DNA of 64,000 bases from Geosporobacter ferrireducens (GTDB lineage: Bacteria; Bacillota; Clostridia; Peptostreptococcales; Thermotaleaceae), in assembly GCF_001750685.1 (NCBI RefSeq), contig NZ_CP017269.1, positions 3,017,416-3,081,415 on the forward strand. Reading direction: 5' to 3'. The notes under the pieces are model-generated. The model was given only the letters and a program-made list of their open reading frames with translations, was not told where the DNA came from and searched no databases. Below are positions 54,109-62,968 of this stretch, in pieces. Each line of letters starts with the position of its first letter. Within the stretch, counting starts at the first letter, position 1. Made by a program: the position numbers and the translations under genes.

Positions 54109-55074
54109 ATGTGCTTGCAAAAAATAGCAAGGATCATTTCTAAGTATTTTGGAGTTATCATTATTGTCTTTATGATACTTGGATTTGTAACACCAGGTGC
54201 ATTTAAGTGGGTAACATCAAAACTGTTTGGACAGCCTGTCATTAATATTTTGCTGGGGATCATTATGTTTGGTATGGGTATGACATTAAGCTTAAATGAT
54301 TTCAAAATTGTGCTGAAAAGGCCGCTGGATGTCTTAAAAGGAACCGCTGCACAGTTTATTATTATGCCTGTGCTGGCATTATTCCTGTCAAAACTCTTTG
54401 GATTAGAAGAGGCATTGATGGTAGGGGTGGTATTGGTGGGGACTTGCCCCGGAGGAACGGCTTCCAATGTTATTTCCTATATGGCAGGCGGAGACGTAGC
54501 CTTGTCTGTGGCTATGACGACAGTGTCCACATTACTGGCACCTATTTTAACACCGACACTTACCTATTTGCTGATTAAGCAAACTGTAAGCTTTAGTCCT
54601 GTAAGCATGTTTATGAGTATTATACAAGTAGTGCTGCTGCCAATTACAGTGGGCTTAATTGTAAAAGCGGTTATAAAAGAAAAAGCAGATGTTGTTGAGA
54701 GCTACATGCCGGCAGTTTCTACAATCTCCATTGCATGTATTGTTGGAGGTGTAATTGGGGCAAATGCAGCAAAAATATTAAGTTCTTTAGGGTTAATCGT
54801 CTTAGTAGTTATTCTTCATAATGCATGTGGTTATGCGCTGGGCTTCTTAGTAGGTAAATTGACGGGTATGGATCGTAAAAAGAGTATTACCCTTGCGGTT
54901 GAGGTAGGTATGCAAAACTCAGGCTTGGCAGCATCATTAGCAGCCAGCCAGTTTGCGGCAATGCCGTTGGCAGCAGTTCCTGCCGCCTTATTTAGCGCAT
55001 GGCACAATATATCCGGTGCGGTTTTTGCCTGGGTTGCAAAATCTCTTGAAAAGGAAACCTCGCACGCTCAATAA
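54109..55074 (+). CDS. Bile acid:sodium symporter (BASS) family transporter
   Basis: The 321-residue polytopic protein has BASS motifs: FGMGMTLSLNDFKIVLKRP, GVVLVGTCPGGTASNVISYM and EVGMQNSGLAASLAASQF. Bacterial relatives carry 2-oxo acids or pantoate precursors with Na+. Since it directly follows ilvD, a 2-oxo acid formed by the dehydratase is a reasonable cargo. Start is ATG at 54109 or TTG at 54115; AGGGGGT is better placed for the latter. Confidence 0.92.
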   Translation: MCLQKIARIISKYFGVIIIVFMILGFVTPGAFKWVTSKLFGQPVINILLGIIMFGMGMTLSLNDFKIVLKRPLDVLKGTAAQFIIMPVLALFLSKLFGLEEALMVGVVLVGTCPGGTASNVISYMAGGDVALSVAMTTVSTLLAPILTPTLTYLLIKQTVSFSPVSMFMSIIQVVLLPITVGLIVKAVIKEKADVVESYMPAVSTISIACIVGGVIGANAAKILSSLGLIVLVVILHNACGYALGFLVGKLTGMDRKKSITLAVEVGMQNSGLAASLAASQFAAMPLAAVPAALFSAWHNISGAVFAWVAKSLEKETSHAQ

Positions 55075-55096
55075 AGACAAAAATATGCTGTCATGA

Positions 55097-55130
55097 AAAG
55101 CAAATCTTATAGAATAGATTTGCTTTTTTT
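55097..55130 (+). terminator. Terminator after the BASS gene
   Basis: AAAGCAAATCT and AGATTTGCTTT stem with TTTT tail. Confidence 0.85.
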
Positions 55131-55188
55131 ATTGATGGACTATAATATATATACATCAGCTCTTATAATATGATTAGGGGTGAATGAT

Positions 55189-56832
55189 ATGAACTTACTT
55201 GACAGCACGAACATATATGATAAGCAAAAATTTGAGTGGGGAGAAATCTCATGGATGCATGAACCCATTGATTCGCCGTACGGAAGGTTAAGCGTGGCAC
55301 AAGTAAAAATTTATCCGGGATGCCAGCAAGAGAAGCATTTTCATTTAGGAGAAGAGCAACTCTTTTATGTCGTGCAAGGGCAGGGAAGCTTTATTACCAA
55401 TGGGAAAAAAGAAGATGTTTATAAACCCATGATTGTATATATTCCCCCCCATTCAGAACATGAGGTATTCAACACAGGGAAAGAGGACTTGATCTTCGTC
55501 GTTGTGTATGTACCCATAAAATTAATACAATTACAAAAACCCTATACTGTGGCAGCGTATAAAAATATACAGGATTTGATTCCGCTAGAAATACTGCAAA
55601 ATATTAAAGAACAGTTATCAGAGCTTTTAAAGCTCATCATTCATATTTATGATGGGAATCATCAACTTCTTACGCAAGATAATGAGGAAAATGAATTTTG
55701 CAAAATCTGCAGTTCTATGCATCCGTGTAATAAACGAAAATATACCAGTGACAGTAGCAATCTATTATCTGATAACATGTATAAATGTGATTACGATTTA
55801 ATAGAACTTGAGGTCCCGATTACTTTAAATGATAATATTTTAGGTTACATTAAAAGCGGCAGCTTTGTTTTAAGCAATTCCGAAGAAATTGATAAAAAAA
55901 TTGATGCAATCCAAGAAAGATTAGGAATAGATCGAGATCCTATTTGGACCATTTACAAAAAAATCCCTGATATTATTAAAAGCCGTATTTATGTAATACA
56001 GGAGCACCTAGTCATCGCTGCACAATTCACACAGGTAATGTTGGAACGGAGTGTTTTTGAGCAGGAATTGACAGAGAAAGACAATGAAATATTAATGAGT
56101 ACAAAAGAGAAAATACAATTAAAAGACGCACTTAAAAAAGCAAATCATAAAATATATCATGATAAAATCTTTGCAGGTGGTGCAAACATAACGAAAGAAT
56201 TTGTATATCCTTATGATGTGGAAATTATTTTAGAAAATGCGATCAAAGAACTTGATCTGGAAAAAATAGAAAAGAGTATTGATGATTGTAGGAATAAATA
56301 TATTGATAGCGAAAATATAGTGCAGGAAATGATTATAGTTTTATCCAGAACTGCTATGAGAAGCTTAGAAAATATAGAAATCATATCACAGATGAGAAAA
56401 AAATATGATAAACACCTGCAGCAAATCAAAAAAGAGGACCCGTGGGAAATTCTTAAATGTTTTTGTATGGATTGTATTGAAGAATATAAAAAGATCAGAC
56501 AAAGTAACCGGAGAGAATTGATCGATAATATCAATATGTATATTAACACCCACTATAAGGAGGATCTGAGTTTAAATCTGATAGCGGAGATATTCTATAT
56601 CAGCCCGAACTATCTAAGTTCTCTGTTTAACGAAAAAAACCGCATATCCTTTAGTGACTATGTACAGAATCTAAGAATTGAGGAAGGGAAAAAATATTTA
56701 AGAAGTACCCCAATAAAAGTATGCGATATTGCTAAAAAGGTTGGATTTAAAAATAATAGTTACTTTGTAAATGTATTTAAAAAAAATGTAGGAATGACAC
56801 CAAATGAATACAGAAAAAATCCTATAGGATAA
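55189..56832 (+). CDS. Cupin-PocR-AraC multi-domain regulator
   Basis: Three domains in 547 residues: an N-terminal cupin (about 35-110) with metal ligands in QEKHFHLGEEQLFYVV and a late His in HSEHEVFN; a PocR-like ligand domain (about 140-285) with the CKICSSMHPC cysteines; a helical linker; and a C-terminal AraC HTH (about 445-547, YISPNYLSSLFNEKNRISFS; NEYRKN). PocR domains bind small hydrocarbon derivatives such as propanediol. It sits after ilvD-BASS and may regulate it. ATG at 55189 fits AGGGGTG better than GTG at 55180. Confidence 0.87.
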   Translation: MNLLDSTNIYDKQKFEWGEISWMHEPIDSPYGRLSVAQVKIYPGCQQEKHFHLGEEQLFYVVQGQGSFITNGKKEDVYKPMIVYIPPHSEHEVFNTGKEDLIFVVVYVPIKLIQLQKPYTVAAYKNIQDLIPLEILQNIKEQLSELLKLIIHIYDGNHQLLTQDNEENEFCKICSSMHPCNKRKYTSDSSNLLSDNMYKCDYDLIELEVPITLNDNILGYIKSGSFVLSNSEEIDKKIDAIQERLGIDRDPIWTIYKKIPDIIKSRIYVIQEHLVIAAQFTQVMLERSVFEQELTEKDNEILMSTKEKIQLKDALKKANHKIYHDKIFAGGANITKEFVYPYDVEIILENAIKELDLEKIEKSIDDCRNKYIDSENIVQEMIIVLSRTAMRSLENIEIISQMRKKYDKHLQQIKKEDPWEILKCFCMDCIEEYKKIRQSNRRELIDNINMYINTHYKEDLSLNLIAEIFYISPNYLSSLFNEKNRISFSDYVQNLRIEEGKKYLRSTPIKVCDIAKKVGFKNNSYFVNVFKKNVGMTPNEYRKNPIG

Positions 56833-56974
56833 TTAAATATTGTTAAAGTTTTTAAAATCGGTTAAGCAAGGAGATATCGTTATGGTTAATCCAATTTAAA
56901 AGAACTTCCATATTCTTCATACTTAGGCCTTCTAAAAAGGTCTTTTTGTAGTGTAATTTATGGAGGTGTTTAAA

Positions 56975-58144
56975 TTGGATAAGATAGCGAGGTCTAGCAG
57001 TAGACTAAACATCTATTGTATGTATTTAATTGTCTTTTTTCAAGGGTTTGTTTTTTATGGGCCCGTTGCAACCCTGTACAGGCAGGGCAGAGGGATTTCG
57101 ATGTATCAGATTTTCCTAATAGAATCTGTGTTTTGGATACTTATGATAGCCTTTGAAATTCCCTGGGGATGGTTCGCCGATAGATTTGGATATAAAAGAA
57201 CACTGTTAATATCAAATATAATATTTTTCATATCGAAGATTGTTTTCTACAAAGCCTTTTCTTTTGAAATGTTCCTTTTTGAAAGAGTATTGCTGGCAAT
57301 AGCTATATCTGGCTTATCAGGCTGTGATGCGGCTTTGTTATATGCTTTCACAGAGGAAGGGGAATCGCAAAAGGTATTTGGAAGATATTATGCTTTATCC
57401 ACTTTAGGATATATAATTGCGTCTCTAATGTCTACGGTAATCGTGAAGCATTCTATTGATAAAGCAGGCTTTTTCACAATTTTTCCTTATGGGATAGCAA
57501 TAGGATTCACTTTGTTCATTAAGGATGTACAGGAAAATATGAAAGAAAGGGTAAAGCTAAAAGACAGCTTTAGAAATATTTTCAGAAATAAGCAGATTAT
57601 CCTTTTAATTATTGCCATTGCTTTCATTCGTGAAATATCACAAGCGGCAAGTGTGTTTTTAAATCAGCTTCAGTATGTAAGAAGTGGAATCGATATGAGA
57701 TATTTTGGAATACTGGCTGTAGTTATACAAATTGGAAATTTAAGTTCTGACAGGTCTCATGCTCTAAGTAACAAGCTTGGAAAAAATAAAAGTATTGAGA
57801 TATTAATGCTTTGCATAACCCTTTGCTGCTTTTCGCTTATATTTACTCAAAATCCAGTATTGTCTGTAGTATTCATCATGATGGTTTCAGGAAGTATGTC
57901 TTTAATCAATCCTATTGTTTTAGAGATACAGAATAAGTCCATTGTTACAGGAGACAGAGCAACCATGTTATCTATATATGCGATGGCAGGAAACTTCGTT
58001 GCTGCAATAATAAACCCCTTCATTGGAAAGGCTGCTGATTTATCCATGGAGATTGGATTTGCTGCATGTGCGCTGATTGCAGGCTGCGGATATATGGTTT
58101 TTTTAATATATAAGAAGATGAACAAAATGAATAAAGCGCTGTGA
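56975..58144 (+). CDS. MFS family transporter
   Basis: The 389-residue protein has about 12 hydrophobic segments and the MFS loop motif GWFADRFGYKRTLLIS between helices 2 and 3. A related motif is seen in the second half (IGKAADLSMEIGF). No substrate can be named; drug efflux is common for this type. GGAGGTG followed by 7 bases supports TTG at 56975. Confidence 0.88.
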   Translation: MDKIARSSSRLNIYCMYLIVFFQGFVFYGPVATLYRQGRGISMYQIFLIESVFWILMIAFEIPWGWFADRFGYKRTLLISNIIFFISKIVFYKAFSFEMFLFERVLLAIAISGLSGCDAALLYAFTEEGESQKVFGRYYALSTLGYIIASLMSTVIVKHSIDKAGFFTIFPYGIAIGFTLFIKDVQENMKERVKLKDSFRNIFRNKQIILLIIAIAFIREISQAASVFLNQLQYVRSGIDMRYFGILAVVIQIGNLSSDRSHALSNKLGKNKSIEILMLCITLCCFSLIFTQNPVLSVVFIMMVSGSMSLINPIVLEIQNKSIVTGDRATMLSIYAMAGNFVAAIINPFIGKAADLSMEIGFAACALIAGCGYMVFLIYKKMNKMNKAL

Positions 58145-58179
58145 TTGAGAGATTTAAAAGGACTAAGGAGGAACTTGGG

Positions 58180-58695
58180 ATGGAGACATTTGCTATACCG
58201 GGTGTAGGCGGTATTATCGAAAAGGTAGTGGATAGTGTAACTTATATACTGATACAGGATCGGTATAAGGCAGATTGTCCGCTGGAGCGTGGCTTGATAG
58301 AAATACCTGCCGGGAAGATTCAAGCTTTTGAGAATATTTACAACTGCCTCAGAAGAGAAGTGCGGGAAGAAACGGGCCTAGAGATTACTATGATTGAGGG
58401 GGAAGGCGATACATTGGTCTACGAAGGCAATGGGTATAAAGTTTTGAACTACACGCCTTTTTGTAGTATCCAAAACATTGAAGGAACTTATCCAATTATG
58501 GTACAGATTTTTATTTGCAGAGCTGCAGGGGAGCTTCTAGATAAATCGGATGAAGCAAGGAACATGCGGTGGGTTTCACTTGAAGAGCTTGAAGAATTGC
58601 TGGACAAAAAAGAAAAACATTTTTATCCTATGCATGTTATTACATTAAGAAAATATTTGAAGATAAAAAGTACAAATGCAGATATACCGGCGTGA
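58180..58695 (+). CDS. Nudix hydrolase, ADP-ribose pyrophosphatase-like
   Basis: The protein carries a perfect Nudix box GKIQAFENIYNCLRREVREE followed by TGL (Gx5Ex7REUxEExGU). GLIEIPAGK upstream is typical of the ADP-ribose pyrophosphatase group. AAGGAGG followed by 8 bases supports ATG at 58180 instead of the GTG at 58141 that overlaps the MFS stop. Length 171 residues. Confidence 0.9.
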   Translation: METFAIPGVGGIIEKVVDSVTYILIQDRYKADCPLERGLIEIPAGKIQAFENIYNCLRREVREETGLEITMIEGEGDTLVYEGNGYKVLNYTPFCSIQNIEGTYPIMVQIFICRAAGELLDKSDEARNMRWVSLEELEELLDKKEKHFYPMHVITLRKYLKIKSTNADIPA

Positions 58696-58817
58696 AAATG
58701 GAGAGAAGAAAAACAAAATATGAGAAGGTAGGATTTAAGATCGAAGGACGATTAAAAAATGAAAATTATATAGATGGAGTTTTTCATGATACCATTATAA
58801 TGGGGCGGCTGCTATAG
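58692..58817 (+). pseudogene. C-terminal relic of a GNAT acetyltransferase
   Basis: Forty-one codons from GTG at 58692 end with KYEKVGFKIEGRLKNENYID and GVFHDTIIMGRLL, the standard C-terminus of RimJ/RimL-type N-acetyltransferases (YEKxGFxxEGxxRxxxxxdG). The N-terminal two thirds are missing. Confidence 0.7.
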
Positions 58818-58886
58818 AAGCTGGAAAGAGGTATTCTATCACTGATAATTGAGGCTTTCTGCTGCCGTATAAAACAAATAACTACT

Positions 58887-58936
58887 GAGGCTGATTTCCA
58901 GTGATGAAAAAATCACTAAAAGACAGCCTCTTTTTT
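58887..58936. terminator. Terminator
   Basis: GAGGCTG and CAGCCTC with an inner GTGAT/ATCAC stem, followed by TTTTTTA. The rest of 58818-59028 holds nothing recognisable. Confidence 0.75.
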
Positions 58937-59028
58937 ATCTTAAGTCCACAGAAGTAAGTTTTCTTCTGTATAAATAAATTTACTCGGACAACCTAGCGGT
59001 TATCTGATTGGTGTACAGGTTCAAAAGG

Positions 59029-59571
59029 TTATTCAATAAGCAGGAAAGCATATCTGTTCATGGTCTCACTGTAGTCTTTTAAAACTTGAATAGGATAGCC
59101 GATACCCCTGACGGTTGAGTACACATCTATTCCCAGGGAATCTGCTCCGGGGCGGACCATTTTGGGATTCTTGCAATCAATTCTGCTGCCGCTGCATACT
59201 TCACAAAGCCCGCAATTATCAAAAGTTATGATAAATGTTTTGTGATATCCTGAAAGAAACACTTCTCTCTCTAGTGCCAGGAGCTTCAATATGACTTTTC
59301 TGCTCCATGGTTTGCGGTCCTCCGGATTCTCAACAGCTTTTTGAATGTGAAAAACGACCGCTTCCTTATATTCGGAGATCATCTTGCGGCACTCATCGAC
59401 TGGCGGTGTGTGAGGCGGACATGTTCCGCATTTGCCGTAGGAGGAACATCCGTACATACAGCGAAAGCGAACCCATTGTGAAACAATGATATCTTTTGGA
59501 TGAATCCATTTAAAGTCTGCGAACCCATGCTGATTGAATAATTTCTCCAGTTCTTCTTTTTCTAACATCAT
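59029..59571 (-). CDS. DUF2284 cysteine-rich metal-binding protein
   Basis: The 180-residue protein is rich in cysteine: RFRCMYGCSSYGKCGTCPPH and FDNCGLCEVCSGSRIDCKNP. These fit the DUF2284 family of predicted metal- or Fe-S-binding proteins in anaerobes. AGGGGG precedes the start, and ATG at 59568 is equally possible. Divergent from the LysR gene, which may regulate it. Confidence 0.88.
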   Translation of the reverse strand: MMLEKEELEKLFNQHGFADFKWIHPKDIIVSQWVRFRCMYGCSSYGKCGTCPPHTPPVDECRKMISEYKEAVVFHIQKAVENPEDRKPWSRKVILKLLALEREVFLSGYHKTFIITFDNCGLCEVCSGSRIDCKNPKMVRPGADSLGIDVYSTVRGIGYPIQVLKDYSETMNRYAFLLIE

Positions 59572-59737
59572 TTTTCCCCCTTATTTTATTATTTTTAACG
59601 ATGATGGTCTGTAATGCTTCTACAGCCATCATTAGCCAGAGCGCTCTTGAAAAAATCTTACCATTGTGATAGGGTTTAGTAAAATTGATAGTTTCGAATT
59701 AATCTATCGAAATATATGATAGAAAGGAGGGGGTAAA

Positions 59738-60715
59738 ATGGAATTGCGCCAGCTGAAGACATTCTGTGTCATAGCAGAAACCGGCAGCTTTACCAAAGCG
59801 GCAGAAGCATTGGGTTATGCCCAATCCAGTATAACTGCTCAAATTCAATCCCTGGAAGAAGAACTGGAAACAAAGCTTTTTGAACGCCTGGGACGGAATA
59901 TTCTCCTCTCCAAAAGCGGTAAGCGCCTGCTGGTCTATGCACGGCAAATTATTAACCTTTCTTCTGAAGCAAAGGAGGTTATAAAAGGGTCTTCGACGAA
60001 AGGAACGCTGACGATCAGTGCACCAGAGTCCCTGTGCGTATATCGTTTACCCAAAATATTGGCAGCGTACCGCAACCGCTACCCGGATGTTGAAATTGTC
60101 GTTAGGACCGGTGCCTGTACAGAAATGCTGTCTTGGCTGAAAAATGATGATATTGATATATCCTTTATGATTGGCCGGAAACTTTCTTATCCATATCTTA
60201 TAACCGAGTCCCTTATATCTGAACCCATAGTTATTTTAAGCGAACCGGGTCATCCCTTGGCGGAAAAGGATGCGGTAACGCCCGAAGATATGAATGGGGA
60301 ACACTTAATTCTTACCGATAAAGGTCTGGCCAATAGCTGTTACCGTGTCGTTTTTGAGGAAATGATCAACAAGGCTGGGGTTCAGCCTAAAGCAATATTG
60401 GAATACGGCAGTGTAGAAGCAATCAAAAAATGTGTTATCGGCGGCTTGGGGATTACCGCGTTGCCATTTATAACCGTTCAAGAGGAAGTAAAAAGAAAGG
60501 AATTGGCCGTACTTCGCTGGGTCGGTCAAGATTTCGACATCGCAACCCAGATCGTCTATCATAAAAACAAGTGGCTTTCTCCTCCCATGTTAGCGTTCAT
60601 AGATGTGGTACGTGAGAGCTTGGCTTCACCTGAAGCGGAATGCAGATGTGAAATGCCGCTGGAGCCTCTAGCGTGGGGTGAATTTTCTTCTGCTCAAGAA
60701 ATGGTAAAGGGCTGA
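59738..60715 (+). CDS. LysR family transcriptional regulator
   Basis: The 325-residue protein has the LysR HTH (MELRQLKTFCVIAETGSFTK, AAEALGYAQSSITAQIQSLE) and a substrate-binding domain from about residue 90 (GTLTISAPESLCVYRLPKIL). AAAGGAGGGGG precedes ATG. LysR regulators usually act on a divergent neighbour, here the DUF2284 gene. Confidence 0.93.
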   Translation: MELRQLKTFCVIAETGSFTKAAEALGYAQSSITAQIQSLEEELETKLFERLGRNILLSKSGKRLLVYARQIINLSSEAKEVIKGSSTKGTLTISAPESLCVYRLPKILAAYRNRYPDVEIVVRTGACTEMLSWLKNDDIDISFMIGRKLSYPYLITESLISEPIVILSEPGHPLAEKDAVTPEDMNGEHLILTDKGLANSCYRVVFEEMINKAGVQPKAILEYGSVEAIKKCVIGGLGITALPFITVQEEVKRKELAVLRWVGQDFDIATQIVYHKNKWLSPPMLAFIDVVRESLASPEAECRCEMPLEPLAWGEFSSAQEMVKG

Positions 60716-60843
60716 ATAAGTGCTGGTTTGCCACCTAGCCATTTCAGTTGATTAATCCAGCAACTGCCAACATCATGTTTTCCAAGGCTACAGCACAATC
60801 CGCCATGGCATTTCCGTATCCGGCTGCATTTGCTGCAACTACT
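60709..60843 (-). pseudogene. Nitroreductase relic with frameshift
   Basis: Reading the minus strand from 60843: RLVVAANAAGYGNAMADCAV then ALENMMLAVAGLIN, and in the next frame VGSCWINQLKWLGGKP. Joined by a frameshift these give the central nitroreductase pattern (ADCAxALENMMLAAxxLGxGSCWINQL). Only about 45 codons remain, between azlD and the converging lysR. Confidence 0.65.
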
Positions 60844-61144
60844 AAACGTGTAAAAGGATAAATGCTGTAATAATAGAGAGGAGCACCGGGAATACCAAAC
60901 CGCCCTTAAACCACGAATAAATAGCGGCTGCACTGATTCCTGCAAGTGTTACCAACCGCATATCAGAAGCTGGCTGCATGATACCGCGCACAATCAAGAC
61001 ACTCAGCGCCGTATAGGGGATGTACAGTAAAAACCGTCTTAATAATGGGTGCAAAGGGCGTTCCGTCATGATAAGCAGCGGGATTAATCTTGGTAAATAG
61101 GTTACAGCCATCATACCAATAATCAGGGGTAAATAACTTTTCAT
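60842..61144 (-). CDS. azlD: AzlD family exporter, small subunit (second copy)
   Basis: The 100-residue membrane protein has the AzlD pattern (MMAVTYLPRLIPLLIMTERP; RRFLLYIPYTALSVLIVRGI). It overlaps azlC by four bases. It is clearly diverged from the azlD at 3028, so this is not a recent duplication. Confidence 0.9.
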   Translation of the reverse strand: MKSYLPLIIGMMAVTYLPRLIPLLIMTERPLHPLLRRFLLYIPYTALSVLIVRGIMQPASDMRLVTLAGISAAAIYSWFKGGLVFPVLLSIITAFILLHV

Positions 61145-61854
61145 ACTTCTACCTCCTTCACATCATCCTTTATGCATAAAACACCAATGGCTGACGCAAC
61201 AATGATTGCAGTAATAAGGCTCCATGAGGGTGAAATAATTTTAAAATAATCAATGATTATATAGATCATGGCGGAAACAATGGATAAAAACAAAACAGGT
61301 TGTGATTTTTTTATTTCAGGCACCAATAAAGCTGCAAAAGTAGCATATAAGCCGATTCCTAAACTGCTCTGAACAGTCATCGGCAACACTGCACCTGCCA
61401 GATATCCAGCCATTGTGCCGAATACCCAGGAACAATAAGAAGCTCCATGGAGAGCCAGTAAAAAAGGTGCAGTCAATTTTCTGTTGCTTAAAGATGTAAT
61501 TGAAAAAAATTCATCCGTTATTCCAAAGGCTATGAAAATCAGCCAATGCTTTTTAATTTCTCTAAGGCGCAGGGACAAGGAGGCACTCATCATTAAATGC
61601 CGTAAATTAAGGAGAAATGTGGCAAGAATAATATTTCCTGCTGCAACACCTGTTTTTATCAGATCTAATGCCATAAATTGGCTGGCTCCGGCGAAAACCA
61701 ATAACGAAAACAAGCTGCTGTCCCTAAAGGAAATATCTGTAGTTTTAGAAAGCAAACCAAAGGACATAGCTACAGGGAAATACCCCAACATTAGTGGAAG
61801 TGCTGAAATGAATCCCTCTTTTAAATGCGCTGATATCCTGTTTTCTGTTTCCAT
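61141..61854 (-). CDS. azlC: AzlC family exporter, large subunit (second copy)
   Basis: The 237-residue protein has FISALPLMLGYFPVAMSFGL, VFAGASQFMALDLI and LLNLRHLMMSASLSLRLREI, all AzlC signatures. GGAGGTAATAAA precedes ATG. It is divergently transcribed from an XRE-cupin regulator that probably controls it; the first azlCD faces a MocR regulator instead. Confidence 0.92.
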   Translation of the reverse strand: METENRISAHLKEGFISALPLMLGYFPVAMSFGLLSKTTDISFRDSSLFSLLVFAGASQFMALDLIKTGVAAGNIILATFLLNLRHLMMSASLSLRLREIKKHWLIFIAFGITDEFFSITSLSNRKLTAPFLLALHGASYCSWVFGTMAGYLAGAVLPMTVQSSLGIGLYATFAALLVPEIKKSQPVLFLSIVSAMIYIIIDYFKIISPSWSLITAIIVASAIGVLCIKDDVKEVEV

Positions 61855-61939
61855 TTTATTACCTCCTTACGATTTCCCAATATTTGTTTTGTGCAACACG
61901 GAATATGCTATACTAGACACAAAGAACATTTTAAAAAAT

Positions 61940-61977
61940 GTTTGTTATATTAGCATGTTTTGGATAATATAACAAAC
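61940..61977. promoter_or_regulatory. 13-bp dyad between azlC and the XRE-cupin gene
   Basis: GTTTGTTATATTA (61940-61952) and TAATATAACAAAC (61965-61977) are perfect complements around a 12-base centre. A smaller AACATT/AATGTT dyad adjoins. TATAAT occurs near 61997. Probable operator of the XRE-cupin regulator. Confidence 0.7.
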
Positions 61978-62033
61978 TAATGATTCTATTATATAATCCT
62001 AAGGAATAAATAACAAGCAGAGGGGAGAATTTT

Positions 62034-62588
62034 TTGAAAGATTTAAATTCAATCGTAGCGAATAATTTGAAACGAATAAGAGAAGAAATGAAATTAAGCC
62101 TTGAAAAGACAGCGGATATTACCGGCGTAAGTAAAGCTATGCTTAGACAGATTGAGACAGGCGAGTCCAGTCCAACCATTAATACGGTGTGGAAGATTGC
62201 GACAGGCTTGAAAGTCCCTTATACTTCTATCATTAATGCCCCCCAACCGGATACATTTGTTGTTTCCAGGTCTGATATTGAGCCTCAAATTGAGGATGAT
62301 GGAAAGTATCAGGTCTATTCTATTTTTCCTTCTGAAGAAGGACGCAGGTTTGAAATATATACTGTAGAGTTAGAGAAGGGCTGCTCATTTTCTTCAAATG
62401 CCCATGGTGAAAGGACCCAAGAATTTATTACAGTATATGAAGGCGAACTAACTCTCTATGTGGAAGATGAAGAATACATTGTAAAAGCGGGTGACGCTAT
62501 TAAATTCAGGGCGGATAGACTTCACGCTTATCATAATAAATCCGATGCATTAATACGAATCAGTATGGTTATTTACTATCCTGTATAA
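62034..62588 (+). CDS. XRE-cupin transcriptional regulator
   Basis: The 184-residue protein has an N-terminal XRE HTH (LKRIREEMKLSLEKTADITG; VSKAMLRQIETGESSPTINT) and a C-terminal cupin_2 domain (about 105-180; EFITVYEGELTLYVEDEEYI, KAGDAIKFRADRLHAY). This domain pair regulates amino-acid and metabolite transport in many bacteria. TTG start follows GAGGGGAG. It faces azlCD and has a dyad in the shared promoter region. Confidence 0.93.
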   Translation: MKDLNSIVANNLKRIREEMKLSLEKTADITGVSKAMLRQIETGESSPTINTVWKIATGLKVPYTSIINAPQPDTFVVSRSDIEPQIEDDGKYQVYSIFPSEEGRRFEIYTVELEKGCSFSSNAHGERTQEFITVYEGELTLYVEDEEYIVKAGDAIKFRADRLHAYHNKSDALIRISMVIYYPV

Positions 62589-62591
62589 ACA

Positions 62592-62684
62592 GAATTTTCT
62601 ATCGACAAACCTGACAATGACCTGAAGCGGGCAGAAGCCCTGACTATGCTCCATAGACTTTTCGTAAAAGGAATGGGCTGGTAA
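62592..62684 (+). pseudogene. Short relic resembling an S-layer homology domain end
   Basis: In-frame codons give IDKPDNDLKRAEALTMLHRL then FVKGMGW and a stop. The RAEALTMLxR pattern is that of SLH repeats. It has no start or upstream domain and lies directly behind the XRE-cupin stop codon. Confidence 0.45.
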
Positions 62685-62686
62685 AT

Positions 62687-62745
62687 CCCATGAAAAAATA
62701 AGGATCTCCATTAATCGGAGATCCTTATTTTTTCATGGGGTCAAG
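62687..62745 (+). terminator. Long perfect hairpin terminator
   Basis: A 23-bp perfect inverted repeat (62687-62709 and 62717-62739) with a 7-base loop; an A-run lies on the left arm and a T-run within the right arm. The remaining 62746-62968 shows no gene. Confidence 0.75.
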
Positions 62746-62968
62746 TCCTTCTGGCAGCAAATAACAGTATATTTTTAGAACATATCTACATTGCTAGTCA
62801 AGTTGCAAGGGTGGTTTTTCCTTGGGTTTTCTTAGATAAAACAGGCTTTAATTAAGATTTGAGATATTTCATAAAAAGTTCCAGATTTGTTCACAGAAAG
62901 AACACAATAAAAGATTAAACTAGAAAATGTAAAGAAGTTAAATACATTTTATGCAAGGAGGAATCAAC

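Noticed and set aside
60694..60945. 83-codon minus-strand frame over the azlD end
   Set aside because: It mixes azlD sequence in the wrong frame with the nitroreductase relic; it is not one gene.
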